A DNA stretch of 57,906 nucleotides from Gammaproteobacteria bacterium UBA3067. Lineage in GTDB: Bacteria > Pseudomonadota > Gammaproteobacteria > Pseudomonadales > UBA3067. The DNA lies in the NCBI GenBank assembly GCA_002366835.1, contig DFBZ01000053.1:1-57906 (forward strand), written 5' to 3'. Within the stretch, counting starts at the first letter, position 1; the number at the start of each line of letters is the position of its first letter. Below, one piece after another: positions 7,913 through 14,995 of this stretch. The position numbers and the translations under genes were made by a program. The notes beneath the pieces were generated by a model that did no database searches, was not told the origin of the DNA, and saw only the letters and a list, made by a program, of their open reading frames with translations.

Positions 7913-10900
7913 ATGGGAGTGGTTATGAAATTACGCTTTCGCAATTATTTGCGCTTATTGGCCGTCTTTTTTTTATTGTACGCACAGCCTGGTTTGGCTG
8001 ATTTTGTCGTGGGTAGCGACGGCGAGGTGGTGGTTAACCTGAGAGAGCCAGGTGTTACGCCCCTACTATTGGCTGAGTCTATTCTTGGTTCGGGTATAGA
8101 GGTCCAGAATGTGGAGTTCACTGGGGCAGCGAGTCAGGCGGGTTTTGTTTCCGCTTATGACCTGCTTGGTTTTTCTGAAGGGGTGATCTTAGGTAATGGC
8201 GATATTCTCCATGTTCTAGGCCCCAATGATGAGGACTCGACAAGCTCCATTGTCTTTGATCAGAATATTGAAGACGGGGATTTCTATGAGCTTAACGGTC
8301 GTCAGTTTACTCGTGATTCATCTATTATTGAGCTGGATTTTATCGCCCCAGAAAACCAAAGCCAGCTGGTTATCGAGTACATATTTGGTTCGGATGAATA
8401 TGCAGCGGATACTTCTCAGTTGGTGGATGGCGCGCATGACTTTATGGCTATTTTTGTTAATGGACAGAATTGTGCCACGGTGCTAGTTGGGGATGAGGGC
8501 GTTGAAAAAGTAGGTGTTTCCAGCATTAATCACGAATCCAATAGTGATCTCTATATCGACAATGTGCGTACTAAACCGCGCTTTTTTGGTGACTACACCA
8601 GCCCCTATAACACGGAAATGGATGGCTTTACCCAGGTGCTAAAGTGTAGCGCTCCGATTGTAGCAGGTGCGAGCAATCATCTTGAGTTTGGTATTGTCGA
8701 TGCTTCCTCAGGACCAATTAAAGGCGGTGTTGACTCTTGGGTCATTTTGAAAGCAGTTTATACTGATAGATTTTTGGATAGTGATGGCGACGGCACTCCT
8801 AACTACGATGATAACGACGATGATAACGATGGCATTCCTGATAGCGTAGAAGGTAATTACGATATAGACGGTGATGGGCTGCCAAATGGTCTTGATGCGG
8901 ACAGTGATGGAGATGGTGATAGTGATAGCTCCGAATGCCCGGATGCTAGTGACTGTTCAGATTCCGATGGTGACGGCATCCCTGATTTTGTAGATATTGC
9001 TGACCGTGGAAACGGTGCTGGTGATAGCGACGATGACGGCATCTCTGATGATGTTGAGTGCTCTACGCCAAGCAATAGCGGAAAAGATTGTGCTGATCAT
9101 GATTCCGACCTGACTCCAGATTACAGCGATGCAGATAGCAATAATAATGGCATTGGTGATAAGGAAGAGTGTGCCGATGCAGGTACGGGTTGCGTAGACA
9201 GCAATAGCGATGGCATTCCCGACTACCTTGATGTTGATAGCGGTGACGATGCTGATGATACCGACTCTGACGGTGATGGCATTTCAGATAGGGATGAGTG
9301 CAGCAATGAAATAGAAGTCTGCCCTGATTCTGATGGAGATGGTATCAGTGACTACCGGGATGCTGTTGACGGCAGTGCTGATGACGACAATGATGGCGAC
9401 GGCCTTACAAATGGCACTGAATGTCCTGAGCAGCGTTTCTGCCCTGACTCCGATGGTGACGGGCTTGCGGATTATAGCGATGCAGATAGCAATAATAATG
9501 GCACCGGTGATAAGGAGGAGTGTGCCGATACAGGTACGGGTTGCGTAGACAGCAACAACGATGGCATTCCCGACTACCTCGATGTTGATGATACCGACTC
9601 TGACGGTGATGGCATTTCAGATAGGGATGAGTGTAGTAATGAAATAGAAGCCTGTCCTGATTCTGATGGAGATGGTCTCAGTGACTACCTGGACGCTGTT
9701 AATGGCAGTGCTGATGACGACAATGATGGCGATGGCCTTACAAATGGCGATGAATGTCCTGAGCAGCGTTTCTGCCCTGACTCCGACGGTGATGGGCTTG
9801 CGGACTATGAGGATGTGGATACGCCAGCGGATGCCGATGAGGATAACACAGGCGCTGATCCAAGAACGGTGGGAGATAACAACGGCGCTACCGACCAGCG
9901 CGTAAAAGTAGGTGTAGACGGCGTTGGAGCTTTTAATCCCATGCTGCTGGGTTTACTTTTTCTTTCCCTGGGGTTGCGTACCGTAACAAGCATGCGACGC
10001 AGCTTTTTTTCATCTGCGACGATGGGCGCGCTTGCCCTTGGTCTGTTCGCTTTCACTCAAAACGAACAGGCCGTTGCTGCCGATGGGGCTGATCAGGAGG
10101 GCTATGAAGGTTTCTACGTGGGTTTGAGCCTTGGTCAATCGACTCTCGAGCCAGATGTTAGTGCCTCTCCTTATACGCTTGATGAGGATGGTGGTTTGGG
10201 TATTAAAGTCTCTGCTGGCTATGACCTGACTGACAGCTTTTCTGTAGAAGGGGCGCTCGCTTTATTAGGCGAAGCGGAACTGAGCCCCTCTGCTAGCATA
10301 GAGTATCAGCCGCTTTATGTTAGCGGTGTTTATCATCTGCTTGGCCAGCGGTCTCGTTCGGTATTTATAAGAGCTGGTTTAGCGACACTGAATATTTCCT
10401 CTAGTATTCCCGTAAATGAGGAAAATGATTACCAGTTGATGCTGGGCTTTGGCGGTGAGTGGGCTCTCGATAAGGGCTGGTCAGCGCGCGCTGAAATCGA
10501 GAGTTTTGATGAGGATGCCAGCCTGCTTTCAGTGGGTATTGTCAAACGTTTTGGGCGTAAGACGCAGGATGTTGCGGAGCTTGATATGGGCCCTAGCTTG
10601 ATGGGGGAGGGAACAGTAAGTGAATTTGATACCACGGAAGAAGAAATCTGTTCTGATATTTCCATGGAGGTAGGATGTTTTATACCGACGATTGAAGAGC
10701 AAGAAGACTCATGCGCTGTTGTTGCTGGGCGTATCGAGGGTATTCACTTTGAATTGAATAAAGCTGATTTGACACCCAGCGCTATAGCAGTTTTGGACGA
10801 AGCTGCCAGTGTATTAAAAACGTGCCCTTCGTTTAAGGTTGAGATTCAAGCTTATGCCGACAATGTGGGGTCGAAAGAGCGCAACCTTGTTTTGTCTCGT

Positions 10901-11092
10901 CACCGTGCCCATACCGTGCAGTTACATCTTGCAGCCAGAGGCATTTCTTTGTCCCGCTTGCTTTCAAGGGGGTTTGGGGAAAATAACCCTGTTGCCGATA
11001 ACTCAACAAAAGAGGGTAGAGCTCTCAACCGTCGGGTAGAGTTTAATCTTATGAAAATTGGTGGGCGCAAGCCGATTTCATCAGATGAATAA
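7913..11092 (+). CDS. chimeric surface protein: choice-of-anchor L domain, thrombospondin type 3 repeats, OmpA-type barrel and OmpA C-terminal domain
   Basis: The protein has 1059 residues; residue numbers use the ATG at 7913. The ATG at 7925, behind GGGAG, is an equally good start. Order: signal peptide (ending near ADF, residues 29-31), choice-of-anchor L-type domain (about 40-285, with FGSDEY), then Ca-binding DxDxDG thrombospondin type 3 repeats (289-650). A segment with GVGAF at 670-674 followed by Pro, a hydrophobic stretch and Arg looks like a CTERM sorting tail. A second signal-peptide-like stretch starts at Met694. After it come an eight-strand-type outer-membrane barrel (about 725-885) and an OmpA peptidoglycan-binding domain (about 945-1055). 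The repeat part contains a 351-bp tandem duplication. The middle looks like two genes fused in frame. Domains are read from sequence; the fusion history is inference. Confidence 0.82.
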   Translation: MGVVMKLRFRNYLRLLAVFFLLYAQPGLADFVVGSDGEVVVNLREPGVTPLLLAESILGSGIEVQNVEFTGAASQAGFVSAYDLLGFSEGVILGNGDILHVLGPNDEDSTSSIVFDQNIEDGDFYELNGRQFTRDSSIIELDFIAPENQSQLVIEYIFGSDEYAADTSQLVDGAHDFMAIFVNGQNCATVLVGDEGVEKVGVSSINHESNSDLYIDNVRTKPRFFGDYTSPYNTEMDGFTQVLKCSAPIVAGASNHLEFGIVDASSGPIKGGVDSWVILKAVYTDRFLDSDGDGTPNYDDNDDDNDGIPDSVEGNYDIDGDGLPNGLDADSDGDGDSDSSECPDASDCSDSDGDGIPDFVDIADRGNGAGDSDDDGISDDVECSTPSNSGKDCADHDSDLTPDYSDADSNNNGIGDKEECADAGTGCVDSNSDGIPDYLDVDSGDDADDTDSDGDGISDRDECSNEIEVCPDSDGDGISDYRDAVDGSADDDNDGDGLTNGTECPEQRFCPDSDGDGLADYSDADSNNNGTGDKEECADTGTGCVDSNNDGIPDYLDVDDTDSDGDGISDRDECSNEIEACPDSDGDGLSDYLDAVNGSADDDNDGDGLTNGDECPEQRFCPDSDGDGLADYEDVDTPADADEDNTGADPRTVGDNNGATDQRVKVGVDGVGAFNPMLLGLLFLSLGLRTVTSMRRSFFSSATMGALALGLFAFTQNEQAVAADGADQEGYEGFYVGLSLGQSTLEPDVSASPYTLDEDGGLGIKVSAGYDLTDSFSVEGALALLGEAELSPSASIEYQPLYVSGVYHLLGQRSRSVFIRAGLATLNISSSIPVNEENDYQLMLGFGGEWALDKGWSARAEIESFDEDASLLSVGIVKRFGRKTQDVAELDMGPSLMGEGTVSEFDTTEEEICSDISMEVGCFIPTIEEQEDSCAVVAGRIEGIHFELNKADLTPSAIAVLDEAASVLKTCPSFKVEIQAYADNVGSKERNLVLSRHRAHTVQLHLAARGISLSRLLSRGFGENNPVADNSTKEGRALNRRVEFNLMKIGGRKPISSDE

Positions 11093-11120
11093 TTAATTAA
11101 AAGTAAAAGGGGTTTAGAAA

Positions 11121-11145
11121 GCGCGGGCTAATTATTAGCCCGTGC
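11121..11145. terminator. hairpin between convergent genes (possible bidirectional terminator)
   Basis: GCGCGGGCTAA and TTAGCCCGTGC form an 11-bp stem with one mismatch around a three-base loop. It lies between the stop of the OmpA-type gene and the stop of the ferredoxin gene, and it covers the latter's stop codon. T-runs on either side are short, so terminator strength is uncertain. Confidence 0.5.
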
Positions 11146-11398
11146 TAAGCTTGGATACTTCGATTCTCTGGGCTTTTTTTAGCAAGTCATCCTCTGTTTC
11201 ACTATGGTTCTCATCTACCAATATGCAGTCGATAGGACATACCTCCTGGCATTGCGGCATGTCGAAGTGCCCAACACATTGCGTGCACAGATCAGGCTCT
11301 ATCTCATAGATTTCCTCGCCCATATAAATGGCATCATTCGGGCATTCGGGTTCGCAAACATCGCAGTTGATACAATCGGTAGTGATTTTGAGGGCCAT
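11135..11398 (-). CDS. yfhL: YfhL-family 4Fe-4S dicluster ferredoxin
   Basis: The 87-residue protein has two [4Fe-4S] ligand sets: CINCDVCEPECP near the N-terminus and, in the second half, CTQCVGHFDMPQCQEVCP. The insertion between the second and third Cys of the second set is the hallmark of the YfhL/alvin-type ferredoxins. It is a soluble one-electron carrier. The gene is monocistronic and converges on the OmpA-type gene with a shared hairpin between them. The physiological partner is not known for this family in general, and the neighbours here do not reveal it. Confidence 0.92.
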   Translation of the reverse strand: MALKITTDCINCDVCEPECPNDAIYMGEEIYEIEPDLCTQCVGHFDMPQCQEVCPIDCILVDENHSETEDDLLKKAQRIEVSKLSTG

Positions 11399-11603
11399 TG
11401 TGTTGCTTCTGATCGTCTAATAGTTTGATATTAGTTGTTAGCGCTAAGTTTGGTAAGTAAGCACAGCCCTATTATCCTACTTTAGTCGTAGGCTTACCAA
11501 TTGTTACGAGCTTTGGCCTGTGATTGCATAAACAATCTCGAGTCACTTTGGTAAACTGGACTTCTAGTCAATTATTGAGCGGGAGTTAGGGATACAAAGC
11601 CGC

Positions 11604-11933
11604 ATGGTTAAAGAGATGAAAAAAGAGATTGTTCGAAGTGAATGGCCTGTTGGTGCAATTTTAAAAGTGCGAGATACCATCCCTGATCGTAGCCTTGTCG
11701 GTGCTACTGTCACGATATTGGGGCCTGTTCAGGACGTGCTTGGGGAGAGGGTGCAGACTATTGAAATACATGGTGTCGAGCCTCCCTCTCCGCAGCCGTG
11801 CTTTCTTGCTCGGCCATGCGACTTGTATGATTTCTCGGACGGCAGTTATAACTGCTTTGAAGACAGCCTTTTTAACTTCAAACCTTGCGTAAAGGTATGG
11901 AAAGCGCCTCAAAAGCAGAATGAAAAGGTTTGA
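11604..11933 (+). CDS. hypothetical protein (109 residues)
   Basis: This is a short soluble protein with no signal peptide and no motif I recognise. The N-terminal half is beta-rich (GAILKVRDTIPDRSLVGATVTILGPVQD). The C-terminal half has four Cys, including FLARPCDLYDF and NFKPCVKVW. A downstream ATG at residue 5 is an alternative start. It stands alone with 205 bases upstream and 158 bases downstream free of genes. I call it coding because codon use matches its neighbours and the frame is open throughout. I do not assign a function. Confidence 0.55.
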   Translation: MVKEMKKEIVRSEWPVGAILKVRDTIPDRSLVGATVTILGPVQDVLGERVQTIEIHGVEPPSPQPCFLARPCDLYDFSDGSYNCFEDSLFNFKPCVKVWKAPQKQNEKV

Positions 11934-12016
11934 GTTATTCGAGCTATGCCCTGCTTCCCCTGCCGCCAACATACTGCCTTGCGGCTGTTTCTTTTCGTCT
12001 GCCGTCTGCTTTTCGC

Positions 12017-12051
12017 GGTTAAGCTGTTGTTAATCAGCCCTTGGTTATAGT
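12017..12051 (+). promoter_or_regulatory. PhoP-box-like promoter of the two-component operon
   Basis: The direct repeat GGTTAA-N5-TGTTAA (12017-12022 and 12028-12033) matches the spacing of the enterobacterial PhoP box ((T/G)GTTTA-N5-(T/G)GTTTA). It is followed, after 12 bases, by the -10-like TATAGT (12046-12051), the position at which a PhoP box replaces the -35 element. Downstream, the palindrome TTAGGG-AAC-CCCTAA (12072-12086) lies in the predicted leader. The operon it precedes encodes a PhoP-like regulator, so autoregulation is a natural reading. Motif positions are seen; the function is inferred. Confidence 0.45.
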
Positions 12052-12091
12052 GGATTTTGCCCCTCTATAACTTAGGGAACCCCTAAAATCT

Positions 12092-12766
12092 ATGGATTTT
12101 GCAAAACCCCTCCGTTTCATATTGCTGCTTCCAGCGGTATTGATACTTGCTGCCTTGTTATCAGGCAATAGTGTATTGGCTGGCGATTTGAGTGCTCAGC
12201 CTGTTGAGCGGATTTCGACCTATCAAGCAGTAGAGCTGGCAGCATATCCTCCCTCCACTAAACTGAACGAAAAGTTGTCCCTAGCCTTAAGCTCGCTGTC
12301 GGTCTCTAGTCAGCGCTTGTTTTCTCCGGGGCCCTTTCTTGGTCAGTCGTCACCGGCTTTGAATGCCGTGGACGATCAGAAGGGCGAGACAAAGAGCAGT
12401 CCTGTGGCAGAGTGGCTGGAAGTCACCTTGAGCCCCGTTTCCCAGTGGCTAAGGGGTTTGCGCCGCAGCGACTCGGATAAACAATCTCTCGCTGGAGATA
12501 ACATAATGCAAGAGGTGGAAAACCCCTCTTCTAGCGCTCACCTTTCAGCCCCTTCATCCAAGAAATTAAATCAGGCCATTACTGCTGCAACAGATCAGTA
12601 TCAAGGTATTCTTTTAAGCGTTAAGCGTCTGACCATTGAGCAGGCTATCTACAGAATAAAAATACTCCGACAGTCAGGTGAGCTTCGCACGCTTGATTAT
12701 AGCGAGGAGCAAGATCAATTTATTTCAGAAGGAGATGAAAACTGGTATGCGAATACTGTTGATTGA
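12092..12766 (+). CDS. exported PepSY-like protein upstream of the two-component genes
   Basis: The 224-residue protein has an N-terminal signal peptide or anchor (about residues 8-30, ending SVLAGD). A long low-complexity Ser/Pro/Leu-rich middle follows. The C-terminal block AITAATDQYQGILLSVKRL...YRIKILRQSGELRTLDY resembles one PepSY domain unit. PepSY proteins often accompany PhoPQ-like systems and may inhibit or sense periplasmic events. The 3' end overlaps the start of the response regulator gene by 20 bases, so the two are translationally coupled. The PepSY assignment is by pattern only. Confidence 0.62.
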   Translation: MDFAKPLRFILLLPAVLILAALLSGNSVLAGDLSAQPVERISTYQAVELAAYPPSTKLNEKLSLALSSLSVSSQRLFSPGPFLGQSSPALNAVDDQKGETKSSPVAEWLEVTLSPVSQWLRGLRRSDSDKQSLAGDNIMQEVENPSSSAHLSAPSSKKLNQAITAATDQYQGILLSVKRLTIEQAIYRIKILRQSGELRTLDYSEEQDQFISEGDENWYANTVD

Positions 12767-13427
12767 GGATGAACCAGCCATTTGTGAGCAATTAGTGCAG
12801 ATTCTAAGCGCAGAAGGTTTTCGTCTGGATGTTGCAGAAGATGGTGAAAAGGGGCGTTACCTGGGAATGGAATATACCTTTGATCTGGCGGTTATTGATT
12901 TGGGTTTACCTAAAGTGACGGGGATAGAGCTTATCAAAGAGTTCCGCGATGCTGGGAAAACTTTCCCCATTCTTGTGCTCACCGCTCGCTCAGACTGGAA
13001 AACCAAGGTCGAGGCCTTGAATCTGGGGGCAGATGACTATTTGGTGAAACCTTTTCAGGTGGAAGAGCTTCAAGCGCGACTGCAAGCGCTTATTCGCCGC
13101 AGCGCCGGTTTCTCCCGCTCCGAAATGCAAGTGGGCGGTTTGTGTCTTGATACCAAAACACAGCAAGTGACCATGAATGAGCGCCCCCTGGAACTAACCG
13201 CATACGAATACAAAATTCTTGAGTATATGATGCTGCATTCTACCGAGGTGATTACCAAAGCATCTCTGATCGACTATCTTTATGATCAGGATTATGACCG
13301 TGACAGCAATGTCATTGAGGTTTTTATGGCGCGATTACGTAAGAAGCTTGATCCAGAGGGCGAATTAAAAGTGATCGAAACATTGCGTGGGCGCGGTTAT
13401 CAATTTAATCTGGGGAATCTGTCGTAA
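12747..13427 (+). CDS. OmpR/PhoP-family response regulator
   Basis: The 226-residue protein starts at the ATG at 12747, behind GGAGA at 12731-12735, and begins MRILLIEDEPAI. A frame extending to 12678 adds a non-homologous tail and is not used. The receiver has the acidic pocket and acceptor Asp in DLAVIDLGLPKVTG, the switch Thr in ILVLTAR and the Lys in YLVKPF. The C-terminal winged helix ends TLRGRGYQFNL as in PhoP. It is most like PhoP in the DLGLP and WKTKVEALNLGADDY blocks. It is expected to control envelope or cation-stress genes. The kinase gene follows 77 bases downstream. Confidence 0.9.
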   Translation: MRILLIEDEPAICEQLVQILSAEGFRLDVAEDGEKGRYLGMEYTFDLAVIDLGLPKVTGIELIKEFRDAGKTFPILVLTARSDWKTKVEALNLGADDYLVKPFQVEELQARLQALIRRSAGFSRSEMQVGGLCLDTKTQQVTMNERPLELTAYEYKILEYMMLHSTEVITKASLIDYLYDQDYDRDSNVIEVFMARLRKKLDPEGELKVIETLRGRGYQFNLGNLS

Positions 13428-13504
13428 CTAAGCGGTGGGTTCTTCGGCTTCTATCGCCTGCCCGGTTTTTTATACTATTTGAAGGCGCTTAAGTTCCCGT
13501 TCCC

Positions 13505-14887
13505 ATGAAATTATGGACTAACTACTCCCTAAGGGCGCGCCTGTTAATGGTGAGCGCTGTTGTGCTCAGTCTTTTTTTTACAGTATTGGCTGTGATTGTC
13601 AGTCAAACCTTTGATCTTTATTTGCAAGACAGTGCTCGTGAGCGGCTTAAGCTGCAAATCTTTAATCTTATTTCCGTTGCTGAATATCATCAGGAAAAAG
13701 ACCTTAGCCTACCGATTTACCTTCGGGAAAAACGCTTTAATCAAGCCCACAGTGGTTTATATGGCGTTGTGGTGGATCAAAGTGGGAGCATTATTTGGCG
13801 GTCTTTTTCGGCCAGAACCTTACCCATCAAAAACCTGAAAGTCATCCCGCGTGGCGAATGGAGTTACGAGCGACTGGGCCTTGTCAGTGGCGAGTCCATG
13901 ATATTGCTCAAGTATGGTGTGGGTTGGGGCGAGCCAAACTCCAAGGTAAAAGTCTCGGATTATAATTTTGTAGTACTGGAGAAGCTTCGTCCTTTGCGAG
14001 AAGAAATTCAGGGTTACCGTTTGGCCATTTTTATGGTTCTTCTGGTTTTGCTTTCTGTGCTGCTTGTTTTGGAAGCCTTTATTTTGCGCTGGGGGCTTGA
14101 CCCCTTGCGCAAGCTAACTAAAGATCTGCGCAAGCTGGAGTCGGGTGATTCCAGCCAGTTAGCCGGGGATTACCCGCAAGAGTTAAGGCATCTCGTTGAT
14201 AACCTGAATTTGCTGTTAGCAAATGAAAGAGAACAGAGGCAGCGTTACCGAAACACCATGGCTGATTTAGCACACAGCTTGAAAACGCCACTTGCTGTGC
14301 TTAAAGGCTTGGAGAATAGTCCATCCGGCAAAAACAATAAAGACATTTACCAAAGCATTGATGAGCAAGTGGCGCGCATGGACAATATTGTACAGCACCA
14401 GTTGCAGCGTGCTGTATTAGGCAGTCAAACCCTACAGACAAACTGGATAAAGCTCGAACCCTATGTGCAATCAACCATGCAGGCCCTTAAAAAAGTGTAC
14501 GCAGAGAAGCCGATTCAAGTGCATCAACATGTGTCGAAAGACTTGAACTACTGCGGTGACGAAAACGATTTGATGGATATACTCGGTAATCTTTTGGATA
14601 ACGCATTTAAGCAATGCCAGCGTCAGGTGGATTTTAGTGCCTGGGAAAAAAGTAATAAACGCGCGCGTTACCTTGTTATTCAGGTAGAAGATGACGGCCC
14701 TGGTGTGCCAGAAGAGAGTCGTAAGGAAATACTAAAAAGAGGTGTCAGGCTCGACAGTCGCGCCGCTGGACATGGTGTTGGCCTGGCAACAGTGATTACC
14801 ATCATTGAGGGTTATCGCGGCAAGCTGGAAATTGATGAGTCCTACTTGGGTGGTGCGCTGTTTCGTGTTGTTTTGCCCTTAACGTAA
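13505..14887 (+). CDS. PhoQ-like sensor histidine kinase
   Basis: The 460-residue inner-membrane sensor has a first helix at about residues 12-33, a periplasmic domain (about 34-170) and a second helix at about 173-195. A HAMP linker follows, then the H-box MADLAHSLKTPLAVL with the phospho-acceptor His near residue 257. The ATPase domain has N-box LGNLLDNAFKQC, G1 VEDDGPGVPE and G2 GHGVGLATV. Helix-linker length and the H-box form resemble PhoQ rather than EnvZ. It is paired with the upstream PhoP-like regulator. The signal (divalent cations, acidity or peptides in known PhoQ) cannot be read directly. Confidence 0.9.
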   Translation: MKLWTNYSLRARLLMVSAVVLSLFFTVLAVIVSQTFDLYLQDSARERLKLQIFNLISVAEYHQEKDLSLPIYLREKRFNQAHSGLYGVVVDQSGSIIWRSFSARTLPIKNLKVIPRGEWSYERLGLVSGESMILLKYGVGWGEPNSKVKVSDYNFVVLEKLRPLREEIQGYRLAIFMVLLVLLSVLLVLEAFILRWGLDPLRKLTKDLRKLESGDSSQLAGDYPQELRHLVDNLNLLLANEREQRQRYRNTMADLAHSLKTPLAVLKGLENSPSGKNNKDIYQSIDEQVARMDNIVQHQLQRAVLGSQTLQTNWIKLEPYVQSTMQALKKVYAEKPIQVHQHVSKDLNYCGDENDLMDILGNLLDNAFKQCQRQVDFSAWEKSNKRARYLVIQVEDDGPGVPEESRKEILKRGVRLDSRAAGHGVGLATVITIIEGYRGKLEIDESYLGGALFRVVLPLT

Positions 14888-14995
14888 AACTCGCTCAAAG
14901 GGCTGGATTAATTTCTTTTGCTACTGTAGGTTCTTCGGCTGAATATTATGTTCTGCGTTATTTCTCGCTAAAAACTAATAATAAAAGGATGCTGT

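Noticed and set aside
12678..12746. Upstream extension of the response regulator
   Set aside because: The added residues match no receiver N-terminus, while the ATG at 12747 has a good ribosome-binding site and begins the receiver exactly.
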